Shown here: in pieces, positions 10,501-18,900 of the stretch
Layout: the number at the start of each line of letters is the position of its first letter
Numbering within the stretch: the stretch's first letter is position 1
From: Asparagopsis taxiformis
Taxonomy: Eukaryota > Rhodophyta > Florideophyceae > Bonnemaisoniales > Bonnemaisoniaceae
DNA: 64,000 nucleotides
Direction of reading: 5' to 3'
NCBI GenBank assembly: GCA_030407315.1
Contig: JALQPE010001693.1
Coordinates: 1-64,000 of the forward strand
Position numbers and translations under genes: made by a program
The notes under the pieces: generated by a model
The model's database searches: none
What the model was told of the DNA's origin: nothing
Seen by the model: only the letters and a program-made list of their open reading frames with translations

Positions 10501-11076
10501 AGAGGAATCTTTATAACAAAGCGGAAGAGCTTATGTGATGACCTCGAGGATAACAATAATAATCTCTATCGGAAGAAGATGATTGTTGAGCTCGGTCTAG
10601 GTATTTGTGCGGAAGGTTTGGAATTGAGGACTAGTGGGAAGGACCCGATGGCCTTCCCCAGCACTGGAACTACTTTAGTGCTGACTGGAGAGCGGACTAA
10701 ACCTCGTGCTGGACATACAGACTATGAAGTGGGAATCGATGAAGTTAACAGTCCCCCTTCTCCGCCATCCTACTTCATGATGTCAAGCGGCGCAGATGGA
10801 TTCGGCCTCGTGCTTGCACCCTACAGTCATGTCTGTTTATCCCATCCCAACAGAGAGTTATACAGAGTTCCAATGAAGAGGTGTGAAGTACCACCATATT
10901 CTGTTCTTGTCTGCCGAGGGGATGTTTATCACCACGAGGAAGGATTTGAGAGCAATAAGGGTCTTCAATACAAGTTCCCGATCCGATCTCACATATTCCT
11001 CAAAACTGAGCAGCATCAAAGTGAAGAAGGAGAATATGTCGTTGGACATTGGGAGGGCAATTCGAAATTGAAGTGA
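7552..11076 (+). CDS. ParB-like domain / 2OG-Fe(II) dioxygenase-like fusion protein (copy 1)
   Basis: An intact 1174-aa ORF. After a ~120-residue low-complexity head comes a ParB/sulfiredoxin-like domain (about residues 130-250) with its signature loop at D192-G-G-H-R196 followed by ISAL. Next is an alpha-helical stretch (to ~480) conserved in the paralogues, then a long charged, disordered linker with a RSKR basic motif, a SUMO-interaction-like 'VIDLV' near 790 and the basic cluster RQKKKQKMR. The C-terminal ~280 residues carry H1055-x-D1057 ... H1127 ... R1145, the order expected for a double-stranded beta-helix 2OG-Fe(II) dioxygenase. I infer a nuclear, DNA- or chromatin-bound oxygenase; the substrate is unknown. 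Three paralogues are in the window (12.2, 30.4 and 59.6 kb). An AATAAA follows the stop by 57 bp. Confidence 0.72.
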   Translation: MAGSDTERAAEPKDTVESVAERLATTVGGDKTPSGGSADGGAPSAAGRETADSQTPIQGADAAMIEAAKTLGDISPSGKNTLRFPSTPGTVKSKNRERSNVREGEGSPAGMEASEESVMGIDINIVECRTEPKMINPLDVAKPESTSRLVQEARVRDLVSKISTEGFLETGTRMTICETMGSDGRKKLQCIDGGHRISALQSIVENKPTVADRWRLRSISVDFIRPPGTREMFHPLEVMRISQKLNEKTHDVIEVSIADHVCTVMKFMMMKGLMKAKVNVCTKVVVENKVIPGCQEGIMMKYVSIAQGFGDVNNPAFEHWSAIPSRFATETSPPDSKNMQGCTVDVLFASAFRKASVDTKLVILELTAMWTMWKRRKGDGGISLKTCAQKWCYSMCEIYDILEKAVRKENSWHSSPHPCFRKLHEVPEPGGRTRKTIRYRILTVLKDFYPSDAPTGRGIRAALTRSMMKEIRYVVFNGPILSDDSLDHSVAPEIGVQERRTRRKSLEGNTAPQPRQQSASYGDTSNAAIDRSDVVQSPNVLTQQQTQGSLEISDRVNAEVGAATQVGEEATGKAADSESAKQVTTDRAVPTAPTENNSSKPGDCEVGDVLQKNVGTQELEPTGANRGRNDHGDENDLQQSPSPVAAGSATLRPEQGGKSPANMSVGHPRTGRDGEGGPESRKSDGSGTKDVREECPEHSSGRTTEDPMKGVRNQGDGTGDAMLSTADVGLPVLPELEDTETPVTSSTPRKLMKAKHSSGFVPLKAKPRNTETPPMILRSKRKLVDVTPQEVIDLVGEDTSRPRQKKKQKMREDANLQSGKDAAVHAVQGGQYSDRQQNDVPDKDVEEGIEAKLPVIIHPDSRMKYYVNGKLVDTLRAEVAEAAASAYSAQNVSAEFLSRAYFREKRNEIDLVGFTILDGIFKSSTTADAIHELLLHFSALFEERLEDAKKNSESGDTRRDPDWTPWCMAMMDGKNSDEEGEKGRGIFITKRKSLCDDLEDNNNNLYRKKMIVELGLGICAEGLELRTSGKDPMAFPSTGTTLVLTGERTKPRAGHTDYEVGIDEVNSPPSPPSYFMMSSGADGFGLVLAPYSHVCLSHPNRELYRVPMKRCEVPPYSVLVCRGDVYHHEEGFESNKGLQYKFPIRSHIFLKTEQHQSEEGEYVVGHWEGNSKLK

Positions 11077-11132
11077 TGAAGGGCATCTGTCCAGCCGTGT
11101 TGAAGCCTTAGTTGGGTATGAATCCGTAGAGT

Positions 11133-11138
11133 AATAAA
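11133..11138 (+). terminator. Candidate polyadenylation signal AATAAA
   Basis: The hexamer lies 57 bp after the stop of the ParB/dioxygenase gene ending at 11076, a normal spacing for eukaryotic poly(A) signals. Confidence 0.45.
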
Positions 11139-11339
11139 CACAATTCCAATAGAACATGATAAAAGAGATACTGCATGGATTCTTTATATAGTCAGATCAA
11201 CTTCACAAATGTAACAAACACCACATGCAGAAAGCTATTCTCCACAGAAAGCTCTACCTACAGGAGCTGCAAATTCTAAACCTCTTCAGTAGATGCAAGA
11301 AACGATAGCAGATAGTAAAACCTGGTATTATATTACATC

Positions 11340-11795
11340 GTTCACTATCCCCGGTAAAATTTTCAGTTCCTGAGAACAGGAGTCTGGCCGGGTATAAAGT
11401 TGGGTGGGTGTAGACCAAGTGCACCAACCCCATTGCCTGGGGGTACTCCGGATAACCTCAGCCAATGGCGTTGGTGCACCTGGCTTTTGGGAGGCCAAAA
11501 TAATACCGGGTATTATTTTGGGTCGGTATAGACCAAGTGCACCAACCCCATTGGCCGAGGTTGTCCAAACTACCACCGGCCAATGGCGTTGGTGCACCTG
11601 GCTTTTGGGAGGCCAAAATAATACCGGGTATTATTTTGGGTCGGTATAGACCAAGTGCACCAACCCCATTGGCCGAGGTAGCCGGATACCTCGGCCAATG
11701 GCGTTGGTGCACCTGGCTTTTGGGAGGCCAAAATAATACCGGGTATTATTCCTAGTTTCTCAAGCCAGGTGCAGTGCACTCATTGGCCGAAGCCC
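11340..11795. repeat. AATAATACCGGGTATTATT nested-palindrome array (array type 2)
   Basis: Three good units with inner palindromes starting at 11497, 11615 and 11730 (spacing 118 and 115 bp), plus a decayed unit at the left. Each unit is a nest of inverted repeats: CCAATGG outside, TTGGTGCAC/GTGCACCAA inside that, and AATAATACCGGGTATTATT at the centre. The array lies between two ParB/dioxygenase genes, upstream of the one at 12218. The flanks (11139-11339 and 11796-12217) show only AT-rich sequence and a pyrimidine-rich leader before the ATG. Confidence 0.9.
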
Positions 11796-12217
11796 ACTTA
11801 TTCGTGGTTCATGTTGAATACAGACGCATTTGGTATGTACGCATCAGCTCCACGAGTTGGTGCAAAATGCTGGGAAGTATGTGACTTCAGCATTATGTAG
11901 TTATTACTTGAGTGGTTTTGGGGTAATCACCATGACCAACTCGTACCTGTTTAGCCACTTTGAGTATGAACTCGTCGTATAGCGATTGTATTTGGCCGCA
12001 GAAATTAACTGAATTTCGAGTATTACTCTTGATCTGAGTCAAGTGGTCTAGAAATAAACAAAAAATTGAAATCAGAGTTGAAACGGATTGTTCACGTTTG
12101 ATCCTTTATCAGACTGCAGTAGCGAAATAAATCTATCTTAATCGTCTCTGTATCGTCGTTATCGGGGTCGTACACTCAATCAAGCTTCTCTCCATTCCTG
12201 CTTTCCCTCATCCTTCA

Positions 12218-15085
12218 ATGGCTCCTCGCACTCGCTCCAAACCCTCTGCCCCCGCCCCTGCTCGCGCTTCGACTCGCGGTCGGGCCTCCGCTCGCTCTCG
12301 CGCCCCTTCTCGCTCTCGCGCCCCTTCTCGCAGCCCTGGTCACGATAACTCTGTCACCGCCGAGGTTCAGTTGTCAGACTGTCCCAAAGCTGACCACAGG
12401 CTGTCTCCCTTGGATTTGCACAGACCCCCCCTATTCTCTCGTCATATTAGGGAAGGGAGAGTGCTTGAGCTGAAGGAGAAGTTCTTGAGGGAAGGATTCA
12501 CCTCCTCAATCTCCCGAATCCTTGCCTGCAAAATGCTCCTTCCTAGTGAAGGCAGCACAACCCCCACCCTTCAAACGTTTTACATCGATGGTGGCCATCG
12601 CGTTGCGGCTCTCCAGAAGTGCATTCGTGAAGACCCGGAAGGGCAACATCCGTATGCTGCTTCATTCAGGAACATCGATGTGGCTTTGATCAGGCGCCCA
12701 GGGACAGAAGAAGTTTCCGATGAGTACTTCACACCTTTTGAAGTACTCGGGCTGTCCATTCAAGCAAACACACTCACACATGATGTTGCCCTTGTTTCTT
12801 TGGCAGACCGAGTGTGTTCTGTGGTCCAACTGCTCACGACCAAGGACATGCTGGGTGAACCGAATCGGAAGTGCATTCAGGTCATCATGGACAGCCAGTT
12901 GTCGATATCGAAACTGGGCTACCAAGCCATCAACAAGCACGTGACTGCTGCGAAAGGCTTCCGGACTGTGAACAACAAAGCGCTTGAGTTCTGGAGTTCC
13001 GTACCGAGCATGTTCACCAAGGAAATTCTCGCTGCGGAACAGGAAAGGGCCGTTAAAGAAGGCCGTGACATCAACGACGATGTCTTCAAGCAGTCCGTAG
13101 ACATGTATGGCTGCAACATGGATCTCGTTTTCATGGCAGACTTCCGTCGCGGCTCGGAGTATCAGCAAAGGTTCATCTTGCTCATAACAGCTCTCTGGAC
13201 ACGCATGCGAGATCTGCGTCAGTTGAGTAGGACGACAAGAGGATTTGGTAATCCTTTCGTTCGTGTTTTGATTGAAGTTTTCAAGATGTCCGAGCCGGTT
13301 GCTGCTCACAAAAAGATGGAGCCTCCGCTCGAACATTTCTACTCCGAGCTCAAGAACAATGGGTCAGGAACCGAGACTGTTATAGCGAACAGTATCGCGG
13401 AGACCCTCCTGCACTTCAATACCGACGACAACAGCGGTACGAAGCATGCTCTCGTCTCCGACGAAATGTATGAGCAGCTTCGCTTTTCCACGGGCGTTGT
13501 GGACATGGAAGAAGACCAAAGGGTCATTGTTCATAATGAACAGCCATCTGAAGATGCGCCGAAGCCATCTACGCCCCAATCAGATGAGCCTTCTACCCCT
13601 TCTACCCGTTCTGGTCCTACTCCTCCTGCCCCTTCTACCCCTCCTGCTCCTTCTACCCCTCCTGCTCCTCGTGCTCATTCTACCCCTTCTACCCCTTCTA
13701 CTCCTGCTCCTACTACCCCTCCTCCTCCTGCCGCTTCCGTTCCCGCCCCTTCCACCCCTCCTGCTACCCCTCCTGCTCCTGCCACTTCCGTTCCTGCAGT
13801 TGAGCAGGCTCAAGGAACCCCTGATGCCACTGTGGCAGGTTCTGAGAAGCAATTGGGATCTGTTCTCCTCCGTCTCCCTCTCAATGCACCACCGCTTGCG
13901 GTGAATGAGCCAGTCGAGACACTTCGCAGGTCGAAACGGCAGAGAACGGAGAGTCTACGGGTTGGCGGCGACAGTCAGGCAGAGTTGGAGGTAGAAGAAG
14001 AGTCCGAAGAGCCCCTTCCGAAGCGCAGAAGACTGGAAGTTAACCGTACGGTTAAACGTTCAACCGAGGAGATTCCATTGTTCAGCGATGAGCAGGAAAA
14101 TCCCCTCCCCGACAGGGTAGTCGATGAACGGATTATGGATATTCTCCCGAACACCATACCGTCAGACTCTAGGGTCAAGTACTATATCGACAGCAAGCTG
14201 TACGAAACAATCCGACAGGAGATTTTGAGTGCAGCTGCTGCCGATATGAATTGTATAGCGTGCAGTGGTCCAGCTTGCTGTGCAGAGAAGTTCTTTGCAA
14301 CAGCTAGGTCAACTCTCAATCTCTTGGGTGCCCATGTACTCAGTGGTATCTTCCGTTCTTCGACTGTGGGCAACGCAGCACATGAACTGTTCACGTTCTA
14401 CGCCCAGAAGTTCAAACCTGTTCATTCTTCTGCTGAAGACAGTTCCAATGATCCCTGGCATCAGATTCGAAACAAGGGTGAGGTAACAGCAGAGCAACAG
14501 GCCTCTCGTTTGGGAAGGTTCTCTATCTCAAGGAAGAAGATTTGCGACGATCTCGAGCAGATGGATGAACATCAATTCAAGAACAAGATGATTCTCGAGG
14601 TCGGCAAAGCAATCTGTGCCGAGCTAATGTACTTGGGCCTAGGAATCCATGAGCCTGTGGCCTTTCCTAAAACCGGTTTACGTCTTTTGCTGACCTCTGA
14701 TGGTGCTCCAGATCAAGACTTGCACACAGACCTACCGGTGGTCATCAATGATTCCGATTTCCCACCTGGAAGATCGTACTTTCTGATGGCAAGCGCGGCT
14801 GATGGGTTCTGGCTTCGTGGAGCGTATTTCAGCCACGTCTGTTTGACGCGTGCAGACGCTGAGAAGTACAAGACGCCTGTTATGGACATCTACGTGCCAC
14901 CGTATTCTCTCTTCATCGGTCGTGGTGACTTCTACCATGGAGGCAAAGGATTCAGTAGTTCAGCGGAAAATCGCCTAACATATGGTCTTCCGGTTCGTTC
15001 TCATCTCTACCTTTTAAGTGACGAAGAAGAATTGGCGGATGCTATCGAAACAGTCAACTACTGGGATGCACCTAGTGCGCGATAA
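12218..15085 (+). CDS. ParB-like domain / 2OG-Fe(II) dioxygenase-like fusion protein (copy 2, cassette A)
   Basis: An intact 955-aa ORF starting in a pyrimidine-rich context (CCTTCAATGGCTCC). The N-terminus is Ser/Arg/Pro-rich, with a repeated SRAPSRSR. A ParB-like domain (about 55-185) has the loop D124-G-G-H-R128 followed by VAAL. A conserved helical region follows, then a Ser/Thr/Pro-rich linker (about 450-530), basic clusters RRSKRQR and PKRRR (near 601) that look like nuclear localisation signals, and a C-terminal dioxygenase-like domain with H836-x-D838 ... H907 ... R927-x-H929. The coding strand is markedly C-rich compared with the 7552-11076 paralogue. It is convergent with the methyltransferase/SET gene at 15933 and bracketed on both sides by arrays of the same TACCSGGTA palindrome. 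Confidence 0.75.
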   Translation: MAPRTRSKPSAPAPARASTRGRASARSRAPSRSRAPSRSPGHDNSVTAEVQLSDCPKADHRLSPLDLHRPPLFSRHIREGRVLELKEKFLREGFTSSISRILACKMLLPSEGSTTPTLQTFYIDGGHRVAALQKCIREDPEGQHPYAASFRNIDVALIRRPGTEEVSDEYFTPFEVLGLSIQANTLTHDVALVSLADRVCSVVQLLTTKDMLGEPNRKCIQVIMDSQLSISKLGYQAINKHVTAAKGFRTVNNKALEFWSSVPSMFTKEILAAEQERAVKEGRDINDDVFKQSVDMYGCNMDLVFMADFRRGSEYQQRFILLITALWTRMRDLRQLSRTTRGFGNPFVRVLIEVFKMSEPVAAHKKMEPPLEHFYSELKNNGSGTETVIANSIAETLLHFNTDDNSGTKHALVSDEMYEQLRFSTGVVDMEEDQRVIVHNEQPSEDAPKPSTPQSDEPSTPSTRSGPTPPAPSTPPAPSTPPAPRAHSTPSTPSTPAPTTPPPPAASVPAPSTPPATPPAPATSVPAVEQAQGTPDATVAGSEKQLGSVLLRLPLNAPPLAVNEPVETLRRSKRQRTESLRVGGDSQAELEVEEESEEPLPKRRRLEVNRTVKRSTEEIPLFSDEQENPLPDRVVDERIMDILPNTIPSDSRVKYYIDSKLYETIRQEILSAAAADMNCIACSGPACCAEKFFATARSTLNLLGAHVLSGIFRSSTVGNAAHELFTFYAQKFKPVHSSAEDSSNDPWHQIRNKGEVTAEQQASRLGRFSISRKKICDDLEQMDEHQFKNKMILEVGKAICAELMYLGLGIHEPVAFPKTGLRLLLTSDGAPDQDLHTDLPVVINDSDFPPGRSYFLMASAADGFWLRGAYFSHVCLTRADAEKYKTPVMDIYVPPYSLFIGRGDFYHGGKGFSSSAENRLTYGLPVRSHLYLLSDEEELADAIETVNYWDAPSAR

Positions 15086-15420
15086 TCTGCAAGAATACTG
15101 CTTTGCCTCTCCCTCTACAGGCAGCATCTGCCAATCCTAAGCTAGCTTCGGTAGTATACTTCCTTTACCACAACTAAATCTACTCCTATTCATGACTTTG
15201 AAAATATTAGCACGGTCAGTCTACTGCACTATAAGAGTTCCTCTATAGAGGTATACCTCTCACCCCGCATAGCTTCTACACCCTACATCGTACAGACTGA
15301 TCTCTTTTCCTTTCCTACATGCATGGCACAGTTTTGCAAGACTGCCACAATTCCACATCACTCGAGTAACCAAGGTCTTGAATTGTTCTTCTTAGTATAC
15401 TAACTATAGTTGAGATGCAA

Positions 15421-15790
15421 ACCTGGCAGCAATTCCATTGGCTGCCGCTGCGTTCATGACAGCCAATGATAGTGCTGCACTTGGGCTGGCCACACCCAAA
15501 ATAATACCCGGTATTATTTTGGCATGGCAAAGCCCAGGTGCAGCAATTCCATTCGCTGCCGCTGCGTTCATGACAGCCAATGGCAGAGCTGCACTTGGGC
15601 TGGCCACACCCAAAATAATACCCGGTATTATTTTGGCATGGCAAAGCCCAGGTGCAGCAATTCCATTCGCTGCCGCTGCGTTCATGACAGCCAATGGCAG
15701 AGCTGCACTTGGGCTGGCCACACCCAAAATAATACCCGGTATTATTTTGGCATGGCAAAGCCCAGGTGCAGCACTATCATTGGACGTGGG
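15421..15790. repeat. AATAATACCCGGTATTATT nested-palindrome array, 114-bp period (array type 2)
   Basis: Three nearly identical 114-bp units have inner palindromes starting at 15498, 15612 and 15726. Each unit nests CCAATGG/CCATT(C)G, then GCTGCACTTGGGCT/AGCCCAGGTGCAGC, then the AATAATACCCGGTATTATT core. Because 114 is a multiple of three, several frames stay open on both strands; these ORFs are not genes. The array sits in the convergent gap between the ParB/dioxygenase and methyltransferase/SET genes. The stretch 15086-15420 holds only a trailer. Confidence 0.92.
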
Positions 15791-15882
15791 CTGACTGGCA
15801 CCGCTCAGCAAATGAAAGTCTGTTATTATCGCTCAGGTAGATTGTAGTACTACAACGTTGTACGAGTTCAGATGCAAGACTT

Positions 15883-15888
15883 TTTATT
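15883..15888 (-). terminator. Candidate polyadenylation signal AATAAA for the methyltransferase/SET gene
   Basis: On the minus strand AATAAA occurs 45 bp beyond the stop codon of the gene at 15933-19442. Confidence 0.45.
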
Positions 15889-15932
15889 GCTGATGGTACT
15901 CTTGATATCTGTAATTGGACGCCTAAACTGTC

Positions 15933-18900
15933 CTACTTCTCTGCAGTCCAGTAGCGCGATCCATAGTCAACGAATATCTCTTCCCCAGCTCGAACATCTA
16001 CTACAACCTGCGCTAGGATGAGATCAGGTTTTGCTACTGCATACTTGAAGTCGCAAGTAGGATTGACGTCTTTGTGAACTCGGAACTCTGCATTTTTTCT
16101 GCGTTGCACATTTGCAACTCTCTCCATTCCGTCAATGGTCCTACTGTCGTTGAGGTAGCTGCAGACATTGTATTCCGCTGGTACAAGATATATCTTGTCT
16201 ACCGGTGCTTCTTCTCCGATGACACTGGTCTCCATCTCCATGTTGAAGTTTTGGAATCTTTCACCAGTACAACCGAACCCGTCCGGTCCGTACAAGCGAC
16301 TGCGTTGCGGTTCATTCTCCCCAATCTTCCCGTATAAAATTGTCCCATTATACCATCCAACAACAGAGCCCCTCTCTAAATCTTCTGCGGCAAAAACCCC
16401 CAATCCTCCCTCTCGAACTGTCGATGCAGCAACAATAACGTTGTGAAAGGAGGCATCTACTGCAAGCATCATCTCAGGGTCAACGGAGAAAACCTTGCCT
16501 AAATCTTCTACGCCCCATTCATTCATTGGGACTTCGGCAAGTCTTCGGAGCATGCTTTGATCCCGCGCAACAGAGGAGACAAATCGCAACATATGCAGTG
16601 GTAGTGAAGATACCGACGGGAATCCATCAGGCGCATCACTTCGATGTCGAAGTCTTTCACTTCCTACATTGCTCCTTATCGAGTAATTCCATTCTTTGTT
16701 AGCGAGAATACTCGATATGTCATTTTTGGTTGCCTCCCCAAAAACTCCATCTCGACCTTGCCTAACAAAGCAATCCAGCAACAACGGCTGAGCTGATCCA
16801 TGGCATGTGGCGTCTTTTTCACATCCAATAAACTTGCGATACAGACCATCTCTCATTGTCATGCAAGCTATTGCAGTAGAATACGTTCCGGAGAATAGAT
16901 CTACCACAATGTCTCCTGGCTTTGAAAACCTTGAAATAAGCTCTCGAAGTATGGACAGAGGCTTCTGCTCCGCACGTAGCCTTTTGTCTTCGAAGTTCAA
17001 TGACTCACCAGGTCCGAGCTTTGGGCAGTTGTCGATTGCGTTCACGTACCCTGGATGTCGTGAAAGGTCACGGTTATGCAAAGAATAATCAACCATTTCA
17101 AACGCGGCAGCTCCCATCCCACGTTTGAAACTGTGCACAACAAACTCGTGAATGTTGTGTAATGAACACGATTTGTTCATTGGGTTTTGGATGAATACGT
17201 AGGGACGACGGCTTAGAATGAGAGGAACATCGTCTGTACGCATGGATTGTTCCCCGCTTTCTGCATTTTGAAGAGCTTCTCCCCACCCAACCAACTGTTT
17301 GATACTGGAAAATATCAGGGCATGTCCTCCAGGGCGCAGCATTCGAGAAATGTCCTTTCCAGTACGAAACATTTGTGCGCTATTGATGTCATCATAGTCT
17401 GAATTGGTCTTGCCTTTCTCCCTCCGCGTGTTGAAGGGTGGATCGGTGAGCACAAGTTGTGCTTGTCCATCAATAGTATTCCCTGAAAGCATGCCAATGG
17501 AATCAGTGTTAACCTGGTGCACTAACCTCGAGGCTGTACAGTTGTAAGCCACGCAAAATCTCTTCATGACCTTTTTCAATTGCACAATATGATCCGGTAC
17601 CCCCTCTTCCTCACCCACTGCCTCCGCTGACGGTGTATCCTCCGCAACATCTTGCATAACCGTGTCCATTGCGGACGAAGCCCTCCCATCCATGCTGGAT
17701 GTATACTGGGATCCAGAGTCATTGGTAGGTTTCCTTCCACCTGTACCTAAACGGCGAGTGCTGTGCTGCATTGATTCATTCGACTCAAGACGATCTCTTT
17801 CTCGAGAAAGAGATCTGGATGCTGCGTTGCGCTGTTCAGTCTCGTAGAGAATTTTCAAGTCGCAGACATCAACTGGCTTCACACGCATTTCACGGTTCCA
17901 GTTCTTCCATACCTTGAGTCTTTCGTGACCATCCAATGCGATGGATTGTTCTATTCTTGCTTCGATGAAGGCGTTCAATCCGAACCGGTCAGGCTGATGG
18001 AAAAATTTAGTGCGCAGCCCTTCCATCTGGTTCGTACTTGATCCGAATACATCAATGCCTATCATACAGTCATACACAGACACTAGTACGGCTTCTGTCA
18101 AAGACCTCAACCTTGCATCAACAGAGATATCCAAAGTGCCTGGATAACCTGCATCCTCGCGGAGTTTCACTACCGGGGACGGAAGCAGAAGATCTGAGTA
18201 GTGGTCAGGATGTGCCCACCCGTCAGTACGATTAGCAAGACAGATGAATTGGAATTTCTCAGAGTCGAAAACCATGTATGGGCGACACATCATGTAGGCG
18301 CTTTCGAAGCCCAGAATCATCGCTGTTGTATCCCAGGCAGACATGACCCTTTCCAAAACGACACCCACAGACTCTCCGTTTGCTCTTGTGCGCTGGAAAG
18401 GGGCGAATGTAGAAGTCTCTGTATCCCTCCCAGTTCTACGACGCTTCCTACCCCGGCGAATGGGTGCATTTCTGCGTCTAGTGAGGGCAATGTGCACAAA
18501 TGAAATCATAAACATCAGCCTTCCAAATACTTTGTCTTCTTCTGTTAATGTTCTACCCTGTGCACTTCTTCCAGAACGAAAATACTCACAGGTGAGGACT
18601 TCGCGACACAATGGAGAAGCAATTTCACCACTTGTAGACATCCCAAACAACTGCTCGCCGACTGATGCTCTTTTCTCGAGAGATGTGGGAAACTCCTTCA
18701 TCGCAAAATTGTTCTGAACTTCCACCGGCCTTCCCCATACAATACAGAACAACTGCCACAGACAGCGAACCATTTTGGGATTGGGTTCTTCTATGCGACT
18801 GTAGGGGCGAAGCACACGAAGAATTGACAAGCAACTCTCGTACTGTGGCTGCCTCAGCACAGTTTCTGCCAAATCTTCGCGCTGAGATCCCACGGCGAGC

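Noticed and set aside
12662..13336. 224-codon minus-strand ORF
   Set aside because: It is antisense to the conserved ParB-to-helical region of the gene at 12218, which is supported by three paralogues.
15421..15790. Regularly spaced repeats resembling a CRISPR array
   Set aside because: Repeats are large nested palindromes and the segments between them are also repeated rather than unique spacers. No cas gene is present and the context is eukaryotic. The same holds for 11.4, 58.7 and 63.5 kb.
15315..15847. Several overlapping ORFs on both strands with 38-residue peptide repeats
   Set aside because: The 114-bp DNA repeat is a multiple of three, so many frames stay open by arithmetic. There is no start context or independent conservation.
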